Positions 1-8,048 of a DNA stretch of 64,000 nucleotides are shown piece after piece (the first letter of the stretch is position 1; each line of letters begins with the position of its first letter). Made by a program: the position numbers and the translations under genes. Origin of the DNA: Streptomyces sp. Sge12 (lineage in GTDB: Bacteria > Actinomycetota > Actinomycetes > Streptomycetales > Streptomycetaceae); contig NZ_CP020555.1 in the NCBI RefSeq assembly GCF_002080455.1, forward strand, positions 2,046,001-2,110,000. Reading direction: 5' to 3'. The notes beneath the pieces are model-generated. The model was not told the origin of the DNA, made no database searches, and saw nothing but the letters and a program-made list of their open reading frames with translations.

Positions 1-1811
1 GGTTCCTGGAGGAGCCCGCTGCGCTGGAGGAAGTGCTCGAAGACCGCGGGTGCCTGACCCAGGACGGCCGCTTCCGGGACCGACGGCAGGGCCCGGGCGA
101 TGATGTCCTCGGCACGGGTCCGGTCCATCTCGGTACGGCCGTTCTTGATCAGCCAGTACGCGAGGCGTTGCAGGAGGTCGAGCTGTGGCTCCTCCCGCAG
201 TTGCGGGACCTTCATGTCCCGCTCGCGGTCCCGGCGGCTGAGCAGCATGGAGAGCGCCGCCTCGTAGAGGTCCTTGCGGCCCTGCGGGAGGTAGCCGTGC
301 CGGTCCCGGTGGAGGGCGCAGATCAGTCCGCACATCAGGGGGTTGGTGGCGAGGAGCCCGAGATCGGGTTTGATCCGCACGGCGGTGAGCAGTTGGGTCT
401 CGTACGTGCGCAGGCCCTGGTCCTCGTCCCCGCCGTCGCGAGCCGCGCCGTGCCACCGCTTGATGAAGGTGGCGATGTTCGCGGGGCCCATGGCGGACAG
501 GGTCAGCTCGGTGAAGTCCTCCTCCGCGAGCCAGTCTGCCCCGACGGCGGAGGGGCGGGAGGTGACGAGCCAGCGGTTGTCGCCGCCGTAGGTGTCCATC
601 AGGTCCCGCAGCCATCCACGGGCCCGCTCCCGCTCCTGGTCGGGGATCTCGTCGATGCCGTCGATCAGGATCAGGCCGCGGCCGGTCGTCAGGACGCGGT
701 GCGCCCAGCCGTGGGGCTGCTCGGCGGCGAGCGGGCAGCCGGAGGAGGCCAGGAACTCCGCGGCAGCGGGCAGCCGTTCCCCGTGGCGGGTGAGCGTGCG
801 CAGGGGCAGGACGAAGGGGATGCGGTCGTAGAGGTAGTCCATCTGCGGCGCGAGGTCCTGGCGGGCGGCGGTCACGGCCAGCCACTGCACCAGGGTGGAC
901 TTCCCGGAGCCCGCTTCGCCCCGGAGCAGCACCCGGGGGCTGCCGGCCAGCGCCTGATCGGCGGGTGCGGGCGCCACCGACCGGCTGATCCCGTGCTCGA
1001 AGAAGAAGGCGGACATGTTCTGCAGGACCGCCGCGCGCTCCGCCCTCGGCGCAGCGGCCGGGCGGTCCTGGTCCTGCCGGTCCGTCAGCCGCTGCGCAAG
1101 CGGGGCCGACGTCGCCTCCAGGCTCAGGTACGCCGCGTCCAGGGGCCACCGGGTCGGGGTGTTGCTGAGGTCGATGCCGTAGATGGTCAGCCTGCCGTGC
1201 TTCTTCTCCACGTACGGGAGGTACAGCTGCTCGAACGCCGCGTCCTCGGCTCCGGGCAGCGGATCGCGGCGGATCAGTTCGTCGACCTTGGCCGTCAGCT
1301 CGGCGATCCCCCGGGTCTGCTGCACCAGGGCGTGCGCCACGAACGTCGAGCGCTGCGTGAAGAACTGCAGGATGTGCAGGGACGCGGCGTCGACGAGCCG
1401 TTCGTAGAAGTACGTGGCGTCGGCGCTGAGTTCCCGCTCGGGGCGGCCGCTCACGGCGCGCAGTTCCCGGGCGAAGGCCGCGGAGCCGAGCCGGACGGCG
1501 TCCAGGTCGGTGATCGTCAGCTCGCCGAGGCCGCGCAGGGTCTGCGCGAGGGCGTCGGTGACGGCCTGCTGTTCGTCCGCGGTGATCGGGCGCTCGCCGG
1601 TGCGCAGGGCCTGTTGCACCAGCTTGGCGGCGAGCGTCCGGAGGTCGGTTTCCGTGAGCGAGCGCTTCTCGCCCGTGAAGGAAACGTGGCCCGAGATGCG
1701 GATCGGCTTGTCGACGAGGCCTGCCCCGGCGCCCTCGGTGACGAACAGTTTCTTGACGAGGGGCCCGATGGCCGCCGAGGCCAGCCGGATGCCGATGGTC
1801 CCGGGCTCCAT
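1..1811 (-). CDS. NACHT-domain STAND NTPase, C-terminal part off-window
   Basis: The visible 603 residues begin at an ATG (1811) preceded by a G-rich ribosome-binding stretch and run off the left edge, so the C-terminal sensor region is not seen. Residues 1-290 are mostly helical, with no catalytic motif I can name; they resemble the helical N-terminal domains found on actinobacterial NACHT proteins. A Walker A motif, GEAGSGKST, lies near residues 298-306, and a Walker B, LILIDGIDEIPD, near 380-391. The following part (arginine sensor 'VTSRP', then helices) fits a NACHT NTPase. NACHT proteins are signal-transduction ATPases; some bacterial ones act in antiphage defence. That role is inferred here, not shown. 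The gene lies 65 bp downstream of the asparaginase gene on the same strand and could be read through from it. It is probably not part of the biosynthetic cluster. Confidence 0.85.
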   Translation of the reverse strand, partial: MEPGTIGIRLASAAIGPLVKKLFVTEGAGAGLVDKPIRISGHVSFTGEKRSLTETDLRTLAAKLVQQALRTGERPITADEQQAVTDALAQTLRGLGELTITDLDAVRLGSAAFARELRAVSGRPERELSADATYFYERLVDAASLHILQFFTQRSTFVAHALVQQTRGIAELTAKVDELIRRDPLPGAEDAAFEQLYLPYVEKKHGRLTIYGIDLSNTPTRWPLDAAYLSLEATSAPLAQRLTDRQDQDRPAAAPRAERAAVLQNMSAFFFEHGISRSVAPAPADQALAGSPRVLLRGEAGSGKSTLVQWLAVTAARQDLAPQMDYLYDRIPFVLPLRTLTRHGERLPAAAEFLASSGCPLAAEQPHGWAHRVLTTGRGLILIDGIDEIPDQERERARGWLRDLMDTYGGDNRWLVTSRPSAVGADWLAEEDFTELTLSAMGPANIATFIKRWHGAARDGGDEDQGLRTYETQLLTAVRIKPDLGLLATNPLMCGLICALHRDRHGYLPQGRKDLYEAALSMLLSRRDRERDMKVPQLREEPQLDLLQRLAYWLIKNGRTEMDRTRAEDIIARALPSVPEAAVLGQAPAVFEHFLQRSGLLQE

Positions 1812-1876
1812 GCAACCCCCCGCAGCGTAGCGACCGTTACCCGGATCGTAGCGGCCGCACACGCTGCACCGGAGGG

Positions 1877-2878
1877 TTACGCCCCGACGAGTACCGGGCC
1901 GCCGGCGCCCAGCGCCTCGCGCAGGATGCGGGTCTGCTCGACCTTGTTGTCGGTGGCGAGCAGCGCGGACAGGACGGCGATACGGGCCTGGCCGGCGCGC
2001 AGGGTGCCGGTCGGGACGGCTCCGGCGGCCACGAGGTCCACCGCGCCGCCGTGCGTGTAGATCTCGGTGACGGGTCCGGCCATGACCCGGGTGGTCAGCG
2101 CGACCAGTACGCCGCGGGCGACGGCGGCCCGGACGGCGTCCACGATCTCCGGTGTGGCGTTGCCCGCGCCGGTCCCGACGAGGACGACGCCGCGCGCGCC
2201 GGCCTCGACGGCGGCGTTCAGCAGGACCGGGTCGCCGTCGGCGTGGTGCACGACCACGTCCACGCGCGGGGGGATCTGCGGCATCGCGGGCAGCGGGAGG
2301 GCCGCCGGGCGCTGCGGGGTGCGCAGGATGGTGACCTTGCCGAAGCCGATCTTCCCGAAGAGTTCCTTCGAGGGGTCGGCGAACGCGTCCAGCTCCACGG
2401 CCTGCGTCTTCACGGTGCCGCGGGCGGCGTGGACCCGTCCGGCGAAGGCGATCAGCACGCCGAGCCCGCGCGTGTTCGCGGCGGTGAGCAGGGCGTCGTA
2501 GAGGTTCCCCGGGCCGTCCCCGTCGGCGGTGCCCATGGGGCGCTGCGAGCCGGTGAAGACCACGGAGCGCGGGTCGTGGTGGTGCAGGTCGAGGAGGAAG
2601 GCCGACTCCTCGAGGGTGTCGGTGCCGTGCGTGACGACGATGCCGTCCACGCCGGGGTCTGCGAGTACCTCGTGCACGGTGCGCAGCAGCGTGAGCTGGT
2701 GCGCGGTGGTCAGTCGCGGGCTGTTCACGCTGAACAGGTCGACCAGTTCGACGCTGATGCCCTCGGGGAGCGGTGCGGTGGCGATCACCTCGTTCCCGTC
2801 GGCGTCCGCCGCGAAGCCTGAACCCTGCCAGCGGCTGGCTATCGTCCCGCCGGTGCTGATGACGACGATCCGTCCCAT
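1877..2878 (-). CDS. L-asparaginase
   Basis: The 333-aa protein hydrolyses L-asparagine to aspartate and ammonia. Both family threonine motifs are present: STGGTIAS near the N-terminus and VTHGTDTLEESAF near residue 90. Length fits bacterial type I/II asparaginases. No signal peptide is visible, so a cytoplasmic location is likely. I chose the ATG at 2878 (MGRIVVIST) because the first beta strand of the fold begins there. An in-frame ATG at 2917 would add 13 unconserved residues, has no ribosome-binding site and lies in a repeat array. The gene is divergent from an Lrp/AsnC-type regulator, which suggests amino-acid-responsive control. It is flanking metabolism rather than part of the antibiotic pathway. 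Confidence 0.92.
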   Translation of the reverse strand: MGRIVVISTGGTIASRWQGSGFAADADGNEVIATAPLPEGISVELVDLFSVNSPRLTTAHQLTLLRTVHEVLADPGVDGIVVTHGTDTLEESAFLLDLHHHDPRSVVFTGSQRPMGTADGDGPGNLYDALLTAANTRGLGVLIAFAGRVHAARGTVKTQAVELDAFADPSKELFGKIGFGKVTILRTPQRPAALPLPAMPQIPPRVDVVVHHADGDPVLLNAAVEAGARGVVLVGTGAGNATPEIVDAVRAAVARGVLVALTTRVMAGPVTEIYTHGGAVDLVAAGAVPTGTLRAGQARIAVLSALLATDNKVEQTRILREALGAGGPVLVGA

Positions 2879-2893
2879 CGGCCGTGGCCGCCC

Positions 2894-2933
2894 TTCACTC
2901 GTGTTCACTCGTGTCACTCATAGGTCACTCGTA
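2894..2933. promoter_or_regulatory. Four-fold TCACTCGT repeat in divergent promoter
   Basis: TCACTCGT or TCACTCAT begins at 2895, 2905, 2914 and 2925, about once per helical turn, just upstream of the asparaginase start. The phasing suggests a binding array for a multimeric regulator, probably the adjacent Lrp/AsnC protein. Binding is inferred. Confidence 0.5.
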
Positions 2934-2968
2934 CATATGTGCTCAAAGCAGCAATGATAGAGCGATCT

Positions 2969-2989
2969 ATGCGCAATGTGATTGCGTAT
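2969..2989. promoter_or_regulatory. Palindromic Lrp/AsnC-type operator candidate
   Basis: CGCAAT-GTG-ATTGCG is a perfect 6-bp inverted repeat around a 3-bp centre (2972-2986), extended by two of three further pairs on each flank. Another ATTGCG half-site lies at about 3023, just before the regulator start codon. Size and symmetry fit Lrp/AsnC boxes, so autoregulation and control of the divergent asparaginase are likely. Confidence 0.55.
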
Positions 2990-3030
2990 TCCACCAGGCC
3001 CGTTCACAAACGTTGGGTGATAATTGCGCC

Positions 3031-3489
3031 ATGGACGCCATTGACCGAGATATCTTGCGCGAGCTTCAGGCGGACGGCCGCCTGAGCAACCAGGAGCTCG
3101 CCCAGCGGGTGGGACTGACCCCCTCCCCCTGCATGCGGCGGGTGCGGCAGCTGGAGCAGGACGGGGTGATCCAGGGCTACCGGGCCGTGATCTCCCCCGA
3201 GGCGGTCGGGCGGGGGTTCGAGGTGCTCGTCTCGGTCGAGGTGCGCCGCGACCGGGAGGCCGTCGAGGCTTTCGAGGCGGCCCTCCAGGACATCCCGGAC
3301 GTCATCGAGGCCTACCGCCTCTTCGGGAGCCCCGGCTGCCTGCTGCGGATCGCCGTCGCCGACCTGCGCGCGTACGAGCGCCTGTGGATCGAGAAGCTGA
3401 CCGCCCTCACCGGCATCACCGAGGTCAACTCGCAGATCATCATGAAGCGCATCAAGGAACCCCAGGGCCTGCCCGTCGACTTCCGCTGA
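3031..3489 (+). CDS. Lrp/AsnC family transcriptional regulator
   Basis: The 152-aa protein has the usual family length. An N-terminal winged helix-turn-helix starts with MDAIDRDILRELQADGRLS and includes NQELAQRVGLTPSPCMRRV. A C-terminal RAM ligand-binding/oligomerisation domain follows, with the typical ...FGSPGCLLRIAVADL... core. The ATG at 3031 gives the canonical AsnC N-terminus; longer versions would read through the operator region. Proteins of this family sense amino acids and act on divergent neighbours. The divergent L-asparaginase gene, with repeats between them, makes asparagine or aspartate a plausible ligand. The ribosome-binding site is weak. Confidence 0.93.
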   Translation: MDAIDRDILRELQADGRLSNQELAQRVGLTPSPCMRRVRQLEQDGVIQGYRAVISPEAVGRGFEVLVSVEVRRDREAVEAFEAALQDIPDVIEAYRLFGSPGCLLRIAVADLRAYERLWIEKLTALTGITEVNSQIIMKRIKEPQGLPVDFR

Positions 3490-3494
3490 CGTAC

Positions 3495-3539
3495 GCGGAC
3501 CACCGGCGCGCGGACCACTGGCGCGCGGACCACCGGCGC
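3495..3539. repeat. Three tandem 15-bp repeats
   Basis: GCGGACCACCGGCGC occurs three times head to tail (3495, 3510, 3525), the middle copy with one change. The array starts 6 bp after the regulator stop codon. A further short tandem duplication, CCCCGGCACGT, follows at about 3547-3574. It is probably non-coding simple sequence between convergent genes. Confidence 0.7.
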
Positions 3540-3610
3540 TGCCGGGCCCCGGCACGTACGGGCCCCGGCACGTCCGGACCCGGGCGCGTCCTGAGCCCGG
3601 CAGCGAAAGG

Positions 3611-3649
3611 GCCCGTACGCCGGCGGCTCGTGGCCGCCGGCGTACGGGC
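3611..3649. terminator. Bidirectional hairpin between convergent genes
   Basis: A perfect 16-bp GC-rich stem (3611-3626 with 3634-3649) encloses a 7-nt loop. It lies between the ends of the Lrp/AsnC gene and the convergent exporter gene. No U-tract is present, as is usual in Streptomyces. Confidence 0.7.
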
Positions 3650-3666
3650 TGTGCGCCCGGGGGTCA

Positions 3667-5916
3667 TCAGCCCGGGATGTGGGCTTCCTGCTCCTGGCGC
3701 CGCTGGGTGGGCAGGACCGGGGTGCCGGTCGTACGGCTGAGCTTCTCGCCCTCGACGTCCATGTTCGGCAGCAGTCGGTCGAGCCAGCGGGGCAGCCACC
3801 AGGCCGACCGGCCGAGCAGGGCGAACAGGGCGGGAACCAGGGCCATGCGGACGATGAAGGCGTCGAAGAGGACGGCGATCGCGAGGCTGAAGCCGACCAT
3901 CTTGACGAAGACGTTCACCTCCATGATGAAGCCGGAGAAGACGCTGACCATGATGATCGCGGCGGCGCCGACCACACGGCCGCCGTAGCGGAATCCGGTG
4001 ACCACGGCTTCGTCGGGCTGGGCGCCGTGGACGTAGGCCTCCCGCATCCGGGTCACGAGGAAGACCTCGTAGTCCATCGCGAGACCGAAGACCACACCGA
4101 TCATGAAGATCGGCAGGGTGCTCATGATCGGGCCGGGCTGGTCGATGCCGAAGACGTCCGCGAGCCAGCCCCACTGGAAGACGGCCACGACCGCGCCGAG
4201 GGCCGCACTGACGGAGAGCAGGAAGCCGAGGGCCGCCTTGAGCGGGACGAGCAGCGAGCGGAAGACGAGCACCAGCAGGACGAAGGCGAGACCGACGACC
4301 AGCCCCAGGTACGGCAGCATCGCGTCGTCGAGGGTCTGGGAGAAGTCGATGAACAGGGCGGTCTGACCGGTCACCAGGATCTCGGCGCCGTTGGCTGCCC
4401 CGAGGCCGCCGGTGATGCCCCGGATCTCGCCGACCAGTTCCTCGGTCTCGTGCTCGGCGGGGCCGGTCTTCGGGATGAGGGTGAGGACCGCGGTGTCGCC
4501 CTTGTCGTTGGGCGTGGCGGGGGTGACCGCAGCGACGCCCTCGACCTTGCCGAGCTCCTTGCCGACGGCGGCGGCGGCGTTCGCCGCGTCCTTGGCCTGG
4601 ACCGTGACCATCAGCGGCCCGTTGAAGCCGGCCCCGAAGGACTCGGACAGCATGTCGTACGCCTTGCGCTGCGTGGTGTCCGGAGCCATGGTGCCCTCGC
4701 CCGGCAGGCCGAGCTGGAGGGAGGCGGCGGGTACCGCGACGACGCCGAGGCCGACGACGCCGAGCAGCAGGACGGCCAGCGGGCGGCGGACGACGAAGGT
4801 CGCCCAGCGGGTGCCAAGGTTCGGCTTCTGGCGTGCGGCCCGCTTGTCGGCCTTGCGCTGCTGGCGCTCGGTGAGCGGCTTGCCGTAGTACTTCTTGCGC
4901 TCCCGGCGGGGCATGACCTTGATCGGCGCGAAGCCGAGGAGGGCCGGGACGAGGGTGATCGCGATGAGGACGGAGACGGCGACCGTGCCGGCGGCGGCGA
5001 GGCCCATCTTGGTGAGCATCGGGATGTTCACCACGCTGAGGCCCGCGAGGGCGACGATGACGGTGAGACCGGCGAAGACGACGGCGGAGCCGGCCGTGCC
5101 GACGGCCCGTCCCGCGGCGTCCTGGCGCTCGCGGCCCTCGGCGAGTTCGGAGCGGTAGCGGGAGACGATGAACAGGGCGTAGTCGATGCCGACCGCGAGG
5201 CCGATCATCAGCGCGAGGGTGGAGGTCGTGCTGGACAGGCCGAGGGTGCTGCCGAGTGCGGTGATGGCCGCGCCGCCGATGGCGACGCCCATGATGGCGG
5301 TCAGCAGGGGCATGCCCGCGGCGATCATCGAGCCGAAGGTGAGGACCAGGACGATGGCGGACACGAGGATGCCGATGCCCTCCGCGCCGCCGCCGGGTGC
5401 TCCGTCCACCTTGACCGCGTCACCGCCGGCCTCGACGACGAGCCCGGTGGTCCGGGCGTCCTCGAGCACCTTGTCGAGGCCCTTGTGCGCCTCGTCGGTC
5501 ACCTTGAGGGCGGACACCTTATAAGTGGCAACGGCGTACGCCGTGGTGCCGTCCTGGCTCAGGGCGTTGGTTTTGAAGGGGTCGGAGGCGGAGACGACGT
5601 CCGGCGCCTTGCCGAGCGCGCCGACGAGGGTTTCGACCTTGGCCTTCTCGGCGGGATCGGAGAGCTTTGCGCCGGCCGGCGCCCGGACGACCACGCGGGC
5701 GGTCGCACCGTCCACGCTCATCGTCGGGAACTTCTCCTTCAGCAGGTCGAATGCCTTCTGCGATTCCGTGCCCGGCATCGAGAACGTGTCGGTGGGCGGA
5801 GGCGGTGCGGTGGAGGCGGCGAACCCGACCCCGACGAGGACGGCGAGCCACAGCAGTGACACCAGGCCTCGTCGCCGGAAGGCGAGACGCCCCACTTTGT
5901 AAAGGAAGGTGGCCAT
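3667..5916 (-). CDS. MMPL family (RND superfamily) exporter
   Basis: The 749-aa integral membrane protein has the two-fold layout of MMPL/ActII-3 transporters. A first transmembrane helix (about residues 20-40) precedes a large extracytoplasmic loop, then a five-helix bundle, a cytoplasmic basic linker (MPRRERKKYYGKPLTERQQR), and the same arrangement repeated. Family motifs around GLAVGIDYALFIVSRYR and FGLAMDYEVFLVTRMREAY are clear. The ATG at 5916 follows a GGAG at suitable spacing; upstream in-frame starts lack a signal and would add non-homologous sequence. Such proteins use the proton gradient to export lipids or natural products. Its position next to the piperazate genes makes product export or self-resistance plausible but unproven. 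Confidence 0.9.
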   Translation of the reverse strand: MATFLYKVGRLAFRRRGLVSLLWLAVLVGVGFAASTAPPPPTDTFSMPGTESQKAFDLLKEKFPTMSVDGATARVVVRAPAGAKLSDPAEKAKVETLVGALGKAPDVVSASDPFKTNALSQDGTTAYAVATYKVSALKVTDEAHKGLDKVLEDARTTGLVVEAGGDAVKVDGAPGGGAEGIGILVSAIVLVLTFGSMIAAGMPLLTAIMGVAIGGAAITALGSTLGLSSTTSTLALMIGLAVGIDYALFIVSRYRSELAEGRERQDAAGRAVGTAGSAVVFAGLTVIVALAGLSVVNIPMLTKMGLAAAGTVAVSVLIAITLVPALLGFAPIKVMPRRERKKYYGKPLTERQQRKADKRAARQKPNLGTRWATFVVRRPLAVLLLGVVGLGVVAVPAASLQLGLPGEGTMAPDTTQRKAYDMLSESFGAGFNGPLMVTVQAKDAANAAAAVGKELGKVEGVAAVTPATPNDKGDTAVLTLIPKTGPAEHETEELVGEIRGITGGLGAANGAEILVTGQTALFIDFSQTLDDAMLPYLGLVVGLAFVLLVLVFRSLLVPLKAALGFLLSVSAALGAVVAVFQWGWLADVFGIDQPGPIMSTLPIFMIGVVFGLAMDYEVFLVTRMREAYVHGAQPDEAVVTGFRYGGRVVGAAAIIMVSVFSGFIMEVNVFVKMVGFSLAIAVLFDAFIVRMALVPALFALLGRSAWWLPRWLDRLLPNMDVEGEKLSRTTGTPVLPTQRRQEQEAHIPG

Positions 5917-6375
5917 AGCGAAAGAACTCCTGTGTGAATCGGTACAGAACGAGCGGGTGATTCGGGTCAGAGCTGCCGGTCGGGACGGCCGGCGGTCGGC
6001 AGTGGGGACGGTGGGCGTCTCACCCCCGGCGGTGCGGGCGGCGCCGCCGAGGTCCGTGACGCCATCATGGCACACATATGGCGCCACTGTCGCGCCACAT
6101 CGGGGCCAGATTGGCGGGTCGGCCGAAAAATGCCGTCCGCCCGACGCGGGGCAAGGCATTCCGCCGGGGTGCGGAACGGGCGGTCTACCGAGGCGCCCAC
6201 CACGGGAAACGACGCGGAAACCCCGTGCGCGCAAAGGTCGGTACAGGTTTCTGGAAGCCGTCTTCGACGGTCGCGGCACCTCATGAGATCCCGCCATCCA
6301 CCCCGGCGCCACTGCGGCACCCATGGCGCCACCATGGCGCCGGCAGGGCCGAGCTGCCACTCCCGGCGGACCCGC
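5917..6375. promoter_or_regulatory. Intergenic region with repeated GGCGCC-type motifs
   Basis: No convincing gene is seen in these 459 bp. GCGCCAC occurs at 6081 and 6092, and ATGGCGCC at 6323 and 6334, each pair exactly 11 bp apart; another GGCGCCAC lies at 6305. The first pair is about 165 bp upstream of the exporter start, so it may be an operator for that gene. The second pair lies just beyond the end of argB. Confidence 0.35.
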
Positions 6376-7284
6376 TCACGCGAGCACGTCCGCCTCGTCG
6401 AGGTCCGGCACGATCACCGTGCCGACCCCTTCGTCGGTGAACATCTCCAGGAGGATCGCGTGCGGCACCCGCCCGTCGATCACCCGCGCCGTTCCGACGC
6501 CGCCCCGCACCGCGTGCAGGCAGCCGGTCATCTTGGGGACCATCCCGTCGGCCAGCTCCGGCAGCAGCTTCTCCAGCTCGCGGGCCGTGAGCCGGCCGAT
6601 GACCTCGTCGCTCAGCGGCCAGCCCGCGTACAGGCCCTCGACGTCGGTGAGCATGACCAGCGCCTGGGCCTGCAGCGCCGTGGCCAGCGCCGCGGCCGCG
6701 GTGTCGGCATTGACGTTGTAGACGTGCCCGTCCTCGGCGCTGCGGGCGATCGAGGAGACCACCGGAATGCGGCCGTCGGCGAGCAGCCCCTCGATGGCGC
6801 CGGTGTTCACCCGGGTGATGTCGCCGACCCGGCCGATGTCCACCGGTTCGCCGTCGATCCACGGCACGTGTCGGACCGCGGTCAGGGTGTCGGCGTCCTC
6901 GCCGGTCATGCCGACGGCGAGCGGGCCGTAGGCGTTGATCAGCCCGACCAGTTCGCGCTGCACCTGGCCGGCCAGCACCATCCGGACCACGTCCATCGCG
7001 CGGGACGAGGTGACCCGCAGGCCCGCCTTGAACTCACTGGCCAGGCCGCGTCGTTCCAGCTCGGCGCCGATCTGCGGGCCGCCTCCGTGGACGACCACGG
7101 GCTTCAGCCCGGCGTAGCGCAGGAAGACGACGTCGCGGGCGAAGGCGGCCGTCAACCGGTCGTCGACCATCGCGTGTCCGCCGAGCTTGATGACGACGGT
7201 CCGGTCCTGGTGGCGGGTCAGCCACGGCAGCGCGTCGCCGAGGGACTGCGCCTTGGCCATCGCGGGATGCTGACGGGTCGTCAT
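6376..7284 (-). CDS. argB: Acetylglutamate kinase
   Basis: The 302-aa enzyme phosphorylates N-acetyl-L-glutamate, the second and usually controlled step from glutamate to ornithine. The amino-acid-kinase motifs are present: [30 protein letters not shown], and [13 protein letters not shown] near the C-terminus. The ATG at 7284 has GAGG about 8 nt upstream; a second ATG at 7260 is less well supported. No argC, argJ or argD lies beside it, so this is not a normal arginine operon. Next to an ornithine hydroxylase, a piperazate synthase-like gene and NRPS genes, it is best explained as a dedicated copy that raises ornithine supply. Whether it resists arginine feedback cannot be read here. Confidence 0.93.
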   Translation of the reverse strand: MTTRQHPAMAKAQSLGDALPWLTRHQDRTVVIKLGGHAMVDDRLTAAFARDVVFLRYAGLKPVVVHGGGPQIGAELERRGLASEFKAGLRVTSSRAMDVVRMVLAGQVQRELVGLINAYGPLAVGMTGEDADTLTAVRHVPWIDGEPVDIGRVGDITRVNTGAIEGLLADGRIPVVSSIARSAEDGHVYNVNADTAAAALATALQAQALVMLTDVEGLYAGWPLSDEVIGRLTARELEKLLPELADGMVPKMTGCLHAVRGGVGTARVIDGRVPHAILLEMFTDEGVGTVIVPDLDEADVLA

Positions 7285-7702
7285 GAAAACCTCGCGCGCA
7301 GGGTGAAGAGAACGCCGGCCGCGCTGGTGACGCTCATCGGCACAACTCCTTCTGTGGAGGGCTCCGGACTCCCCGGGAACGTGAAAGGGCCGCGGAACGG
7401 GCCGCGGTCGCCCGTTCAGCATCGCGTGCGGCAAGCCGGGACCGGAAGGCCATTCCTGCGAACTCGGTGCAGAACGCAGGAGATTCAGGGCAGTGTGTGA
7501 GCGCTGTCCCGTCAACAGGACGGCGGGGGAAGGCACATCGGCGTCCGGTGGAGCACGTCATCCGCACACCGGTCTCCACGGGGCGCCCGAAAGATGCCAT
7601 GATCGGGCACGGCGGTCTCGCCAACTCCATCCCCACTAATGGATGACGATCCGGTTCCCGTCCGGAAATCGGATCGTGAACGGCTTGAATTGGAGTGGAT
7701 TC
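7285..7702. promoter_or_regulatory. Divergent promoter region, argB / mbtH-like gene
   Basis: These 418 bp separate the divergent argB and mbtH-like genes and must hold both promoters. I see no supported gene and no sharp operator; an in-frame ATG at 7643 upstream of the MbtH start lacks conserved sequence. Confidence 0.4.
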
Positions 7703-7939
7703 ATGAGCAGCAACCCGTTCGACGACGCTGACGGCCGGTTCTACGTCTTGGTGAACGACGAGGAACAGCACTCGCTGTGGCCGTCCTTCGCCGAGATTCC
7801 CGCCGGCTGGCGCATCGTATTCGGCGAGGAAAGCCGCCAGCAGTGCCTGGAACACGTCGAGGCCAACTGGACCGACCTGCGGCCGAAGAGCCTGCGCGAC
7901 GCGATGGCCGCGGACCGGGTTTCCGCCGGCGCCGCGTGA
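7703..7939 (+). CDS. MbtH-like protein, NRPS adenylation partner
   Basis: The 78-aa protein carries the MbtH signature: N-terminal NPFDD, then [19 protein letters not shown], and [13 protein letters not shown] at the end. MbtH-like proteins bind adenylation domains and are needed for folding or activity of many NRPSs. The start at 7703 (MSSNPFDD) follows GGAG 10 nt upstream and matches the family N-terminus. It is the only MbtH-like gene in the window and so the likely partner for the NRPS adenylation domains at 45.5-64 kb. It is convergent with the ornithine hydroxylase gene. Confidence 0.96.
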   Translation: MSSNPFDDADGRFYVLVNDEEQHSLWPSFAEIPAGWRIVFGEESRQQCLEHVEANWTDLRPKSLRDAMAADRVSAGAA

Positions 7940-7973
7940 GGTGAATGCGGCATTCCGCGGAATGACCGAAGAA

Positions 7974-8029
7974 GGCCGAAGGGTGGGCCCCGGTGCTGTT
8001 CGTCCAGCACCGGGGCCCACCCTTCGGCC
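7974..8029. terminator. Very long perfect hairpin terminator
   Basis: A perfect 25-bp inverted repeat (7974-7998 and 8005-8029) encloses a 6-nt loop, TTCGTC. It lies between the convergent mbtH-like and ornithine hydroxylase genes and can terminate transcription from both sides. A smaller palindrome, CATTCCGCGGAATG, sits at 7951-7964. Confidence 0.85.
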
Positions 8030-8048
8030 ATGACCGGGGGGAGCCGGG

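Noticed and set aside
33..2060. Long open frame on the + strand opposite the NACHT gene
   Set aside because: Its protein is low-complexity, shows no domain, and the opposite strand encodes Walker A/B motifs. It is a by-product of high GC content.
1877..2917. Asparaginase start at the ATG 2917
   Set aside because: There is no ribosome-binding site, the extra residues are unconserved, and the segment overlaps the repeat array.
3679..5859. Long + strand frame opposite the exporter
   Set aside because: Asp/Gly/Glu-rich shadow with no family features; the - strand has clear MMPL motifs.
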